64,000 bases of DNA from Saccharothrix sp. NRRL B-16314 (GCF_000716595.1 NZ_JNXC01000004.1:218084-282083), one strand, 5' to 3'. Positions 1 to 8,954 are shown, counted from the stretch's first letter. The notes: generated by a model from the sequence alone, not told the origin. Numbers and translations: made by a program.

Positions 1-138
1 AGCGTCGTGCCGGGCAACGCGGTGGCGCGCGGCCTGTACGCGGCGTTCGGGTTCACCGACACGGGTGAGGTGGACGGGGGCGAACTCGTGATGCGCCACG
101 AGCTCGCCCCGTCGGCTCACATGGTCGGCGACCAGTAG
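1..138 (+). CDS. GNAT-family N-acetyltransferase, C-terminal fragment (5' end outside window)
   Basis: Frame 1 reads 45 residues to a TAG at 136-138. The residues N-x-V-A-R-G-L-Y-x-x-F-G-F followed by T-G-E-V and V-M-R-H-E-L are the last beta-alpha-beta part of a GNAT acetyltransferase, which transfers an acetyl group from acetyl-CoA to an amine. The substrate cannot be told from this part. The last 22 bases overlap, on the opposite strand, the 3' end of the protease gene that follows. The final residues after H-E-L are therefore encoded on the antisense of protease sequence and are probably not conserved. Confidence 0.8.
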   Translation, partial: SVVPGNAVARGLYAAFGFTDTGEVDGGELVMRHELAPSAHMVGDQ

Positions 139-1280
139 AGCAGTCGACCCCACGACAGGGCGGTGGCCGCGGTGACGACCGCCGAGTGCACCTGCGCGGG
201 CGTCGCCGCCGGGTTCGCCTGGAGGTACCTCAGCGTCACACCGGTGACGTAGGCGGTGGACAGCGACGTGCCGCTGAGCGTGGCGGTGGCCGTGTCGCCG
301 GTGTGCCACGCCACCGTGATGCCGACGCCGAACGCGTAGACGTCGACCACCGCGCCGTAGTTGGAGAACGTGGCGCGGGTGTCCGTCCTGGTGGACGAGC
401 CCGAGGTGATCGCCTCGATCACCCGGGCCGGCGAGAAGTTCGCCGCGTTGGCGTTGCTGCCGCCCGCCGTCACGGACGCGGTCACGCCCGCCGCGATCAG
501 CCGGCGCACCGCGTCGTCCATCGCGGTCGACGCGCCGCCGCCGAGGCTGAGGTTGGCCGACGCGGGCTTCACGTGGTTGCGCGCCACCCAGTCGATGCCC
601 GCGATGACGCCGGCGGTCGTGCCGCTGCCGGAGCCGTTGAGCACCCGGACGCCGCACACCAGTGCTTCCTTCGCGACGCCGTGGGTGCGGCCGGCGATGA
701 GGGACGCGATGGCCGTGCCGTGGCCGTTGTCGTCCTGGGGGACGGTGTCGTTGTCGACCACGTCGTAGCCGGCGCACGACCGGCCCGCGAGTTCCGCGTG
801 CGTGGACCGGACGCCCGTGTCGATCACGTACGCCCTGGTGCGCGCCCCGGTCGTGGTGTAGCTGTACCTGCCGTCCACCGGCAGCGCGCGCTGGTCGATC
901 CGGTCCAGGCCGAACGGCGCGTTGAGCTGGGTGGTGTGCGCGCGGACGACTTGGTCCTGTTCGACGTACTCGACGGCCGGGTCGGCGGCGAGCCGACGGG
1001 CCTGCCGAGGGGTGAGCGTCGCGGCGAACCCGCCGAAGAAGGCGAACTCCCGCGTCACCTGCCCACCGAACCGGGCCCCGACGGACTCGGCGGCAGTGGT
1101 TTCGGCGGACGCCTTGAGCTTCACGATGTAGCTGCCGGGCACGGCCGAGGCGGAACCGGCGTGCAGCACCGCGCCTTCGGCGTGTGCCGGCGTGGTGAGG
1201 GCAGCCGTGGTGAGGGCGAGGGTGGTGAGGGTGACGGCGGCGAGCGCCGCGACACCCGGGCTTGACGACAACTTGCGCAT
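117..1280 (-). CDS. Secreted subtilisin-like (S8, proteinase K type) protein with altered oxyanion hole, tandem copy 1
   Basis: 387 residues. A signal peptide (1-34, ending A-H-A) is followed by an inhibitor I9 propeptide (about 48-112) and an S8 catalytic domain. The triad is visible: Asp154 (VIDTG), His187 (NGHGT) and Ser339 (SGTS). The A-A-G-N block that carries the oxyanion Asn in proteinase K relatives reads T-A-G-G at 271-274, and the usual SGTSMATPHVAG block reads SGTSLSTAYVTG. The protein should be exported, but normal endopeptidase activity is doubtful. It is a tandem duplicate of the next gene, with the same AAGGA-type ribosome-binding leader and long identical stretches. The ATG at 1278-1280 directly precedes the signal peptide. 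The 3' end overlaps the upstream GNAT gene convergently. Confidence 0.88.
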   Translation of the reverse strand: MRKLSSSPGVAALAAVTLTTLALTTAALTTPAHAEGAVLHAGSASAVPGSYIVKLKASAETTAAESVGARFGGQVTREFAFFGGFAATLTPRQARRLAADPAVEYVEQDQVVRAHTTQLNAPFGLDRIDQRALPVDGRYSYTTTGARTRAYVIDTGVRSTHAELAGRSCAGYDVVDNDTVPQDDNGHGTAIASLIAGRTHGVAKEALVCGVRVLNGSGSGTTAGVIAGIDWVARNHVKPASANLSLGGGASTAMDDAVRRLIAAGVTASVTAGGSNANAANFSPARVIEAITSGSSTRTDTRATFSNYGAVVDVYAFGVGITVAWHTGDTATATLSGTSLSTAYVTGVTLRYLQANPAATPAQVHSAVVTAATALSWGRLLYWSPTM

Positions 1281-1344
1281 GAGCAGGGTTCCTTTGCAGG
1301 GGAAGGGGCCCCGACGCGGGTCGTGCGCCGGGGCGCCGGCGCGG

Positions 1345-2502
1345 TTACCTCGCTGGGGACCAGTAGAGCAGCCGTCCGCCCCACGACAGCGGCGTCGCTT
1401 CGCTCACGATCTCGGCGTGCACCTGGGCAGGGGTGGCCGACGGCACGAACTGGAGGTACCGGGTGGCGACGCCGCTGACGAACGCGGTCGCCATCGAGGT
1501 GCCGCTGAGCGTGGCGACGGCGGTGTCGCTGGTGTGCCAGGCGGAGATGATGGCGGCGCCCGGCGCGTACAGGTCCACGCCGGGTCCGTAGTTGGAGAAC
1601 GGCGCCCTGGCGTCGGACTGGTTGGTGCCGCCGGACGTGATGGCCTGGGTGACCCGGGCCGGCGAGGTGGTGGCGACGCTGCCGCTGCTGCCCGCAGTCA
1701 CGGACGCGGTGACGCCCGCGGCGATCATGCGGCGCACCGCGTCGTCCAGCGCGACGGAAGCCGCGCCGCCCAGGCTGAAGTTCGCCACGGCGGGACGCGC
1801 CGCGCTCCGCGTCACCCAGTCGACGCCCGCGATGACACCGGCGATCGTGCCGCTGCCGGAGGCGTTGAGCACCCGCACACCGGCCACCCGCACGCCCTTG
1901 GCCACGCCGTACGTGCGGCCGGCGATGACGCCCGCGATGTGCGTGCCGTGCCCGTTGTCGTCCTGGGCGACGAAGTCGTTGTCGACGGCGTCGTAGCCGT
2001 GGATCGCCCGGCCGCCGAACTCGGTGTGGGTGACGCGGATGCCGGTGTCGATCACGTACGCGGTGACGCCGGCGCCGACCGACGTGTAGCTGTAGGTGGT
2101 GCTCAGCGGCAGGGCGCGCTGGTCGATCCGGTCCAGGCCCCAGGGCGCGCCGGTCTGCGTCGCCTGCGCGCCGATGCCGTTGGCGTGCACGACCTGGTCC
2201 TGTTCGACGTACTCGACGGCCGGGTCGGCGGCGAGCCGACGGGCCTGCTGACGGGTGAGCGTCGCGGCGAACCCGCCGAACGCGGCGAACTCCCGCGTCA
2301 CCTGCCCACCGAACCGGGCCCCGACGGACTCGGCGGCAGTGGTTTCGGCGGACGCCTTCAGCTTCACGATGTAACTGCCGGGTACGGCGGTGGCCGAGCC
2401 CTCGTGCAGCACGGCGCTCTCCGCGTGTGCGGGCACGGCGAGCAGGGCGGCGGTCAGGGTGGTCAGGGCGGCCAGGGTGAGGCCGGGTAAGAGCTTGCGC
2501 AT
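1345..2502 (-). CDS. Secreted subtilisin-like (S8, proteinase K type) protein with altered oxyanion hole, tandem copy 2
   Basis: 385 residues from the ATG at 2500-2502. This start fits the signal peptide MRKLLPGLTLAALTT and a GGAAAG ribosome-binding site; the open frame extends further upstream but without coding character. Layout: signal peptide (1-27), I9 propeptide (about 40-106) and S8 domain with Asp152, His185 and Ser336. As in copy 1 the oxyanion Asn is lost (A-A-G-N is T-A-G-S at 269-272), and the block after the catalytic Ser is GTSMATAFVSG, lacking the usual Pro-His. The two copies share the gene body and the upstream leader, so the duplication probably included the promoter. Two paralogues altered at the same residue argue that the change predates duplication or is selected. 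Confidence 0.88.
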   Translation of the reverse strand: MRKLLPGLTLAALTTLTAALLAVPAHAESAVLHEGSATAVPGSYIVKLKASAETTAAESVGARFGGQVTREFAAFGGFAATLTRQQARRLAADPAVEYVEQDQVVHANGIGAQATQTGAPWGLDRIDQRALPLSTTYSYTSVGAGVTAYVIDTGIRVTHTEFGGRAIHGYDAVDNDFVAQDDNGHGTHIAGVIAGRTYGVAKGVRVAGVRVLNASGSGTIAGVIAGVDWVTRSAARPAVANFSLGGAASVALDDAVRRMIAAGVTASVTAGSSGSVATTSPARVTQAITSGGTNQSDARAPFSNYGPGVDLYAPGAAIISAWHTSDTAVATLSGTSMATAFVSGVATRYLQFVPSATPAQVHAEIVSEATPLSWGGRLLYWSPAR

Positions 2503-2540
2503 GCGGCTTTCCTTTGCAGGGGAAGGAACCTCGGCGCGGA

Positions 2541-2720
2541 TCACGCGTCGGGTCTGCCAGTGTGCCGAACTCCGGTCCGGCGGTGGTCGTCCGACGGGGT
2601 GGTCGGTTCGGGGACCGGCGGGCAGGCGGCCGGATGCGGCTCGTCCACCTGGTCCAGTACCGCGCCGGGGCGGCCGACGTGGGGCCACTCGGCGGACACC
2701 GCCGCCGGTTCCGCCGCCAT
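2541..2720 (-). CDS. Possible 59-residue small protein, unrecognised
   Basis: An open frame from an ATG at 2718-2720 to a TGA, 38 bases upstream of the protease start and on the same strand. Third codon positions are strongly G/C, unlike the AT-richer DNA just upstream (2740-2850), which could hold its promoter. The product is Pro-, Glu- and His-rich, with no signal peptide or membrane segment. I do not recognise it. Support is composition and position only, and no good ribosome-binding site is close to the ATG, so it may be spurious. Confidence 0.25.
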   Translation of the reverse strand: MAAEPAAVSAEWPHVGRPGAVLDQVDEPHPAACPPVPEPTTPSDDHRRTGVRHTGRPDA

Positions 2721-3322
2721 ACGCTTGGCGGACCGCTCCCACAACGTGATTGAGAAGCTATTCAACGCTGTGGAGAAATTCCCTTTCGACAGTGCGGTCG
2801 AAACGAACATCGAACGCGTACCCGCATAGTGCGGAGAAGCCTTCCGCGTTACCTCGCAACTGTTGCGGAACACGGCGCCCACCAGCCGGTCGGATCGCCG
2901 CCTGCGCCACCCGGCGGGGTCTCCACCTGCGAAAATGCCGTCAACACGACTTCCGCGGTCGAGGTCAATGTGAGCTTGCACATAGCGGTTCCCGTTCTTG
3001 ACCGGGAACTACCGCGCGCATCCGTTCGTCTCAGCAGTAGAGCTCGTGACCGCGCGGGACGTGTCCCAGGTCACCCAGATCCCGAGGCTTTGGGCTGCTT
3101 CGCGTACCGGGAAGGGACCAGATGCCCCAGTGCGGTGCGACGATCGCGCCGTACCGGTTCTTCACACCGGCGGTGTGAATGAGAATTCAAGCGTTGCGCG
3201 GACGACAAGATTAACCGTCCGATTCGGTCAAATTCACTGCGGGCAAACCCGATCGGCTGTACCGCACCGGTGATTTCGCACGATAACGTCGCTCGGCTTG
3301 TCCACGGAGAACGGGAGCGAAG
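2721..3322. other. Intergenic region between protease and HTH genes
   Basis: About 600 bases with noticeably more A/T than the surroundings (especially 2740-2850, 2930-3000 and 3175-3300) and no convincing gene. It is flanked by divergent genes and should hold both promoters. Apart from the palindrome at 3161-3179 I found no further defined element. Confidence 0.5.
3161..3179. promoter_or_regulatory. Perfect 19-bp palindrome upstream of HTH gene
   Basis: TTCACACCG-G-CGGTGTGAA: two exact 9-base arms around one base, in the AT-rich DNA 143 bases before the HTH gene. Its size and symmetry fit an operator for a dimeric regulator. The bound protein is unknown. Confidence 0.45.
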
Positions 3323-4285
3323 ATGACAACGCCAGTCGTCGGACCGGAATCGCGGGTACGCGATCCCCGACGGATCGACACGGAGGCCGACCCCTTCGCG
3401 GTCGCATTGCGTGCGGCGATCCGAGCGAAAGGACTCAGCCTGGAACGCATCCAGCACAAGCTGAGGGCACGGGGTGTGGCGGTCAGCATCGCCGCGCTGA
3501 GCTACTGGCAGTCGGGCAGGCGGCGACCGGAGCGACCGGACTCGCTCACCGCCGTCAGCCACCTGGAGGAGATCCTCGACGCCGGACCGGGCGGGCTGAG
3601 CACGCTGCTCGGACCACCGCGGCCACGGGGCAAGGCCCGTCCGCGGTCGCGCGCGTTCGGACCCGAGGGCTGGGTCGGGGAGCACGACTACGCGAGCATC
3701 GCGGAGCTGCTGGCCTCCGTCGACACCAGTACCGACCAGGACCTCACCCGCCTCAGCCTGCGCGATCAGGTGGAGCTGGCGATGGACGGCAGCACCCGGC
3801 GGGTGCGCTCGCGCCAGGTGCTGCGCGCCGAGCGGGCGGGCGTCGACCGGGTCCTGCTGGGCTACGACACCCGGCTGCCGGGCGACCCGCTGCCGGTCAT
3901 CGGCACGCTGAGGTCGTGCAGACTGGGGCGGGTTTCCGCCGACCCGCGCAACGGTCTGATGGTCGCCGAACTGCTCCTCGACCGCCCGCTGCGACGGGGT
4001 GAGCGGACCGCGGTCGAGTACGAACTGATCCACGTGGCACCCCATCACCCGACGTTCGACAACACCCACTCGCGCCGCTTCCGGCACCCGGTTCGCGAGT
4101 ACGTCCTGGAGGTCCGGTACGATTCACGGTGCCGACCCGCACGTTGTGAACAATTCACGACCGGTTTGACGGGTGGAGAGCCGACCGACGTCCGCGAGAC
4201 CCCGGTGGACACGTGGGGCTACGCGTACGCGGTCGCACTCGACTTCGGTCCCGGCGTGGTCGGCCTGCGCTGGGAATGGACCTGA
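3323..4285 (+). CDS. XRE-type helix-turn-helix domain protein
   Basis: 320 residues from an ATG preceded by GGGAGCGA. Residues about 25-90 form a degenerate XRE-like DNA-binding domain (alternating helices, S-I-A-A-L-S-Y-W-Q-S-G-R-R-R-P as the recognition part). The remaining 230 residues match no domain I can name and hold no membrane segment. The sequence ends in a strand-rich stretch (YAYAVALDFGPGVVGLRWEW). Such proteins are common in actinomycetes, usually without assigned function. It converges on the acyl-CoA dehydrogenase gene with only one base between the stop codons. A perfect palindrome lies in its upstream region. Confidence 0.7.
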   Translation: MTTPVVGPESRVRDPRRIDTEADPFAVALRAAIRAKGLSLERIQHKLRARGVAVSIAALSYWQSGRRRPERPDSLTAVSHLEEILDAGPGGLSTLLGPPRPRGKARPRSRAFGPEGWVGEHDYASIAELLASVDTSTDQDLTRLSLRDQVELAMDGSTRRVRSRQVLRAERAGVDRVLLGYDTRLPGDPLPVIGTLRSCRLGRVSADPRNGLMVAELLLDRPLRRGERTAVEYELIHVAPHHPTFDNTHSRRFRHPVREYVLEVRYDSRCRPARCEQFTTGLTGGEPTDVRETPVDTWGYAYAVALDFGPGVVGLRWEWT

Positions 4286-4286
4286 C

Positions 4287-5450
4287 TTAATACGAGCGCG
4301 GCAACTTCAGCGTGTGCTGCGCCACGAAGTTCAGGATCATTTCCCGGCTGACCGGGGCGATTCGGGACAACCGGGACGCGGCCAGCAGGGCGCCCAGTCC
4401 GTACTCGGACGACAGCCCGTTGCCACCGTGGACCTGGATGGCCTGGTCCACCGCTCCCGCCACCGCTTCCCCCGCCGCGTACTTGGCCATGTTGGCCGCC
4501 TCCCCAGCAGCCCGGTCCTCCCCAGCGTCGTAGAGAGCCGCGGCCTTCTGGGTCATCAGCCTCGCCAGCTCGACCTGGATCGCGCACTGCGCCAACGGGT
4601 GCGCGATGCCCTGGTGCGCGCCGATCGGCGTGTCCCAGACGGCTCTGGTGCGGGCGTACTCGCTCGCCTGGTCGAGTGCGCGGCGGGCCATACCGGTGGC
4701 GAGCGACGCGGCCATGATCCGCTCCGGGTTCAGGCCGGCGAACAGCTGGGCCAGACCGGCGTCCTCGGTGCCCACCAACGCGTCCAGCGGCAGCCGCACG
4801 TCGTCGAAGAAGCAGGTGAACTGCTTCTCGGGCGACAGCACCTCCATCGGGATGTGCCGGTACGTGAAGCCGGGCGCGTTCGTGGGCACGATCACCAGCG
4901 ACGGCAGCAGCCGCTGCCCGGTGGCGTCGACGTGGCGTGCCACCACGAGCACGGCCTCCGCCTCGTCGACGCCGGAGATGTAGTACTTGCCGCCGTCGAG
5001 GACCCACTCGTCGCCGTCGCGGTGGATGGCGGTGGTGAGCTTGTGCGAGTTGGAGCCCGCGTCCGGCTCGGTGATGGCGAACGCCATCTTGGTGCTGCCG
5101 TCGGCGAACCCGGGCAGCCACCGCCGCTTCTGCTCGGCGGTGCCGAAGCGGGAGATGACGGTGGCGCAGATGGCGGGCGAGACGACCGTCAGCAGCAGCG
5201 GGCAGCCTGCCGCGGACAGCTCCTCGCACACGGCGGCCAGGTCGCCGATGCCGCCGCCTCCGCCGCCGTACTCCTCGGGTACGGCCACGCCGAGGTAGCC
5301 GAGCTTGCCCGCCTCGGCCCACAGCTCGTCGGTCTTCTCCCCCGCCCGCGCCTTGGCGATGAAGTACTCCTGGCCGTACTTGCGGGCCATGTCGGAGACG
5401 GCCTTGCGCAGGGCGCGCCGCTCCTCGCTCTCGGTGAAGTTGATCGTCAT
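4287..5450 (-). CDS. Acyl-CoA dehydrogenase family protein (last gene of operon)
   Basis: 387 residues from the ATG at 5448-5450, after GGAGGAG. The start overlaps the stop of the carboxylase alpha gene as ATGA. It has the full FAD-dependent acyl-CoA dehydrogenase fold: an N-terminal helical domain, the ITEPDAGSNS flavin-binding motif near 130-140 and the C-terminal QIHGGNGLSSEYGLG segment. The usual catalytic Glu context (YEGTSEIQ) is replaced by I-A-P-V-S-R-E, so the base may lie elsewhere, as in isovaleryl-CoA-type enzymes. It probably introduces the alpha,beta double bond into an acyl-CoA of the pathway served by the neighbouring carboxylase. The exact substrate is unknown. Confidence 0.9.
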   Translation of the reverse strand: MTINFTESEERRALRKAVSDMARKYGQEYFIAKARAGEKTDELWAEAGKLGYLGVAVPEEYGGGGGGIGDLAAVCEELSAAGCPLLLTVVSPAICATVISRFGTAEQKRRWLPGFADGSTKMAFAITEPDAGSNSHKLTTAIHRDGDEWVLDGGKYYISGVDEAEAVLVVARHVDATGQRLLPSLVIVPTNAPGFTYRHIPMEVLSPEKQFTCFFDDVRLPLDALVGTEDAGLAQLFAGLNPERIMAASLATGMARRALDQASEYARTRAVWDTPIGAHQGIAHPLAQCAIQVELARLMTQKAAALYDAGEDRAAGEAANMAKYAAGEAVAGAVDQAIQVHGGNGLSSEYGLGALLAASRLSRIAPVSREMILNFVAQHTLKLPRSY

Positions 5451-7351
5451 GAAACTGCTCCTCCACTCGGTCCCGCCGGCGAGTCCGCGGCTTGCACCAC
5501 CGCGAGCACGTCGCCCGCGTCGACTTGCTGACCTGCCCGCACCAGCACTTCGGTGACGGTGCCGCCGGTGGAAGCCGGCACCCGGTGTTCCATCTTCATC
5601 GCTTCCAGCACCAGCAGTTCCGCGCCGGCCTCGACCCGCTGCCCCGGTTCGACCGCGACCCGCACGACCGTGCCGGGCATCGGCGCGACGCTCGCGCCCT
5701 CGGCGATCTTGGCCTCCGGCTCGGGGAAACGGGGACGGAGCCTCAGCGCCACGGCCCCCACGTCCACCCGGTCCCCGTGCACCGCGACCGGGAACGTCGT
5801 GCGCACGCCGTCCCGCTCGAACGTCACCGCGTCCGGCGACGCCGCCACGACGGTGAGGTCGAGGCTCGTCTCCACGCCCGCGCGGGTGTGCCGGTAGTCG
5901 ACCTCGACCGTGCCGCCGTCGTGCTCGAACACGGTCTTCTGCCGCTGGGACGGGAGGTTGCGCCAGCCCAGCGGCAGGGCCGCGGTGCGCCGGCGTTCGG
6001 CCAGCGCGAGCGCGGCGGCCAGCGCGGCCGGCCGCACGTCCTCCGGTTCCGGCGCGGTGAGCGCGTGCCGGTCCAGGAAGTCGGTGTGGGTGTTGCCCGC
6101 CTCGAACTCCGGGTGCCGCAGGACGCGCACCAGCAGACTGCGGTTGGTGGTCAGGCCGTACAGTTCGGCGCGCGCCAACGCCGCGGCCAGCTTGCGGATC
6201 GCCGCGTGCCTGGTCGGCGCCCACGCGATCACCTTGGCCAGCATGGGGTCGTAGTGGACGCCGACCTCGCTGCCGTCCTCGACGCCGCTGTCGACGCGCA
6301 CGCCGTCCGGCACGGCGAACCGGTGCACGGTGCCGCTCGCGGGCCGCCAGTCGTGCGCCGGGTCCTCCGCGTACAGGCGGGCCTCGATCGCGTGGCCGTT
6401 CGGGGTGGGCGGCGCGGCCGGGAGGTGTGCGCCCTCGGCGACGGCGAGCTGCCAGGCCACCAGGTCGACGCCGAACACCTCTTCGGTGACGGGGTGCTCG
6501 ACCTGGAGCCGGGTGTTGACCTCCAGGAAGTGGAACGAGCCGTCGTCGGTGAACAGGAACTCCACCGTGCCCGCGCCGACGTACCCGATGGCCTCGGCGG
6601 CCTTGGTCGCCGCGTCGAACAGGCGCTCGCGGGCCTGCGGCGTCACGGCCGGGCTCGGCGTCTCCTCGATGATCTTCTGGTGGCGGCGCTGGACGGAGCA
6701 CTCCCGCTCACCCAACGCCCACACCGTGCCGTGCGCGTCCGCCAGGATTTGCACCTCGACGTGACGGGTGTGCTCCAGCAGCGGCTCGCAGAACACCGTG
6801 CCGTCGCCGAACGCCGACTCGGCCTCGCGGCGGGCGGCGGCGACCTGCCCGGCCAACTCGGCGGCGGAACGCACCACCCGCATGCCCCGGCCACCGCCAC
6901 CGGCGGACGCCTTGACCAGCAACGGGAACTCGCGGGCCGATTCCGGGTCGAGTTCCGGCAGCACCGGCACGCCGGCGGCGGCCATCCTCTTCTTCGCCGC
7001 GACCTTGGAGCCCATCGCGTCGATGACCTCCGGGTCGGGGCCGACCCACGTCAGCCCGGCGGCCAGCACGGCGCGGGCGAAGGACGCGTTCTCGGACAGG
7101 AACCCGTAGCCGGGGTGCACGGCGTCCGCGCCGGCGGCCAGCGCGGCGGCGACCAGGGCGTCACCGCGCAGGTAGGTGTCGCTCGGACTGGCTCCGGGCA
7201 GGCGCACGGCCGCGTCGGCCTCCCGGACGTGCGGCGCGTCGGCGTCGGGGTCGGAGAACACGGCCACCGGCGAGACGCCGAGCTCGCGGCACGTCCGGAT
7301 CACCCGGCGGGCGATCTCGCCCCGGTTCGCGATCAACAGCTTGCGGATCAT
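5447..7351 (-). CDS. Biotin-dependent acyl-CoA carboxylase alpha subunit (biotin carboxylase + BCCP)
   Basis: 634 residues. It carries an N-terminal biotin carboxylase domain (starts MIRKLLIANRGEIARRV; ATP-grasp glycine loop G-G-G-G-R-G-M; catalytic EVNTRLQVEHPVTEE), a linker, and a C-terminal biotinyl domain with EAMKMEH, the biotinylated Lys being near 586. It carboxylates biotin using ATP and bicarbonate and passes the group to the carboxyltransferase encoded 7 bases upstream. Architecture matches methylcrotonyl-, geranyl- and propionyl-type carboxylases. The flanking acyl-CoA dehydrogenases and AtuA-like genes favour a branched acyl-CoA substrate over acetyl-CoA. Confidence 0.95.
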   Translation of the reverse strand: MIRKLLIANRGEIARRVIRTCRELGVSPVAVFSDPDADAPHVREADAAVRLPGASPSDTYLRGDALVAAALAAGADAVHPGYGFLSENASFARAVLAAGLTWVGPDPEVIDAMGSKVAAKKRMAAAGVPVLPELDPESAREFPLLVKASAGGGGRGMRVVRSAAELAGQVAAARREAESAFGDGTVFCEPLLEHTRHVEVQILADAHGTVWALGERECSVQRRHQKIIEETPSPAVTPQARERLFDAATKAAEAIGYVGAGTVEFLFTDDGSFHFLEVNTRLQVEHPVTEEVFGVDLVAWQLAVAEGAHLPAAPPTPNGHAIEARLYAEDPAHDWRPASGTVHRFAVPDGVRVDSGVEDGSEVGVHYDPMLAKVIAWAPTRHAAIRKLAAALARAELYGLTTNRSLLVRVLRHPEFEAGNTHTDFLDRHALTAPEPEDVRPAALAAALALAERRRTAALPLGWRNLPSQRQKTVFEHDGGTVEVDYRHTRAGVETSLDLTVVAASPDAVTFERDGVRTTFPVAVHGDRVDVGAVALRLRPRFPEPEAKIAEGASVAPMPGTVVRVAVEPGQRVEAGAELLVLEAMKMEHRVPASTGGTVTEVLVRAGQQVDAGDVLAVVQAADSPAGPSGGAVS

Positions 7352-7358
7352 CGTGGCC

Positions 7359-8954
7359 TCACATCCGGAAGACGCCGTAGCGGTCGGCGCCCCTGATCGG
7401 TCCGCTGTGGATCGCGGACAGGCAGAGGCCGAGCACCGTGCGGGTGTCGCGCGGGTCGATCACGCCGTCGTCGTACAGCCGGCCGGACAGGAACGGGGCG
7501 AGCGACTGCTGCTCGATCTGCCCCTCCACCATCTGCCGCATGGCCGCGTCGTGCTCGTCGTCGTAGTCCTGCCCCTTCGCGGCGGCGGCCTGCCGCGCCA
7601 CGATCGACAGGACACCGGCGAGCTGCTTCGGCCCCATCACGGCGGACTTCGCGTTGGGCCAGGTGAACAGGAACCGGGGGTCGTAGGCCCGGCCGCACAT
7701 GCCGTAGTTGCCCGCGCCGTAGGACGCGCCCATGACCACGGTCAGGTGCGGCACCCGGCTGTTCGACACCGCGTTGATCATCATCGCGCCGTGCTTGATG
7801 ATGCCGCCCTGCTCGTACTGCGCGCCGACCATGTACCCGGTGGTGTTCTGCAGGAACAGCAACGGTGTGTCGCTCGCGTTGGCGAGCTGGATGAACTGGG
7901 TGGCCTTCTGCGCTTCCTCGCTGAACAGCACGCCGCGCGCGTTGGCCAGCACGCCGATCGGGTAGCCGTGCAGGTCGGCCCAGCCCGTGACCAGGCTGCC
8001 GCCGTAGTCGGGCTTGAACTCGTCGAACCGGGAGCCGTCCACGATCCGGGCGACCACCTCGCGCGGGTCGAACGGCACCCGCAGGTCCGTCGGCACCAGC
8101 CCGAGCAGGTCCTCCTCGTCGTGCAGCGGCGGTTGCACCGGTTTCGGCGACGGACCGAGCTTGCGCCAGTTCAGCCGGGCGATGACGCGGCGGGTGAGGC
8201 GGATCGCGTCCACCTCGTCCTCGGCCACGAAATCGGCCAGGCCGGACGTGGTGCCGTGCATCCGCGCGCCGCCCAGCGACTCGTCGTCGGACTCCTCGCC
8301 GGTGGCCATCTTCACCAGCGGCGGGCCGCCGAGGAACACCTTCGACCGTTCCTTGATCATCACGACGTAGTCCGACATGCCCGGCACGTACGCGCCGCCC
8401 GCCGTGGCGTTGCCGAACACCGTGCTCACGGTCGGGATGCCGGCCGCCGACAGCCTGGTCAGGTCGCGGAACGCCCGGCCGCCGGGGATGAAGATCTCGC
8501 TCTGGCTCGGCAGGTCCGCGCCGCCGGACTCGACCAGCCCGATCAGCGGCAACCGGTTCTGCAACGCGATGTCGTTGGCCCGGAACGTCTTCTTCAGCGT
8601 CCACGGGTTGCTCGCGCCGCCGCGCACGGTGGGGTCGTTGGCGACGATCACGCACTCGACGCCCTCCACCACGCCGATGCCGGTGACCACGCTCGCGCCG
8701 ACCGGGTAGTCGGTGCCCCACGCGGCCAGCGGCGACAGCTCCAGGAACGGGCTGTCCTGGTCGACCAGCAGCTCGATCCGCTCCCGCGCGAGCAGCTTGC
8801 CGCGCTTGTGGTGCCGCTCGGTGTACTTCGGCCCGCCGCCCGCGAGCGCCTTGGCGTGCTCGGCGTCCAGCTCGGTGAGCCGGGCCAGCAGCGCCTCGCG
8901 GTTCTCGGCGTACTCGGGCGACCGGCCGTCCACCGCCGTCCGCAACGTGGTCAT
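7359..8954 (-). CDS. Acyl-CoA carboxylase beta subunit (carboxyltransferase)
   Basis: 531 residues, the usual length for methylcrotonyl-CoA-type beta subunits. Both crotonase-like halves are visible: the N-terminal acyl-CoA half (GVVEGVECVIVANDPTVRGG, then FGNATAGGAYVPGMSD) and the C-terminal carboxybiotin half (FLQNTTGYMVG, then GASYGAGNYGMCGRAY). It transfers CO2 from biotin to the gamma or alpha carbon of an acyl-CoA. The ATG overlaps the preceding dehydrogenase stop (ATGA), and the alpha subunit follows after 7 bases, so the subunits are co-translated. The GNYGMCGRAYxPRF signature resembles methylcrotonyl/geranyl-CoA carboxylases. Confidence 0.94.
   Translation of the reverse strand: MTTLRTAVDGRSPEYAENREALLARLTELDAEHAKALAGGGPKYTERHHKRGKLLARERIELLVDQDSPFLELSPLAAWGTDYPVGASVVTGIGVVEGVECVIVANDPTVRGGASNPWTLKKTFRANDIALQNRLPLIGLVESGGADLPSQSEIFIPGGRAFRDLTRLSAAGIPTVSTVFGNATAGGAYVPGMSDYVVMIKERSKVFLGGPPLVKMATGEESDDESLGGARMHGTTSGLADFVAEDEVDAIRLTRRVIARLNWRKLGPSPKPVQPPLHDEEDLLGLVPTDLRVPFDPREVVARIVDGSRFDEFKPDYGGSLVTGWADLHGYPIGVLANARGVLFSEEAQKATQFIQLANASDTPLLFLQNTTGYMVGAQYEQGGIIKHGAMMINAVSNSRVPHLTVVMGASYGAGNYGMCGRAYDPRFLFTWPNAKSAVMGPKQLAGVLSIVARQAAAAKGQDYDDEHDAAMRQMVEGQIEQQSLAPFLSGRLYDDGVIDPRDTRTVLGLCLSAIHSGPIRGADRYGVFRM

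Noticed and set aside
2541..2981. 146-codon minus-strand gene upstream of the protease
   Set aside because: The upstream half crosses AT-rich DNA without coding bias; only the last 59 codons were kept, at low confidence.
4219..5466. Arg/Gly-rich open frame opposite the dehydrogenase reading
   Set aside because: Low-complexity shadow of the acyl-CoA dehydrogenase gene in another frame; the real frame has all family motifs.
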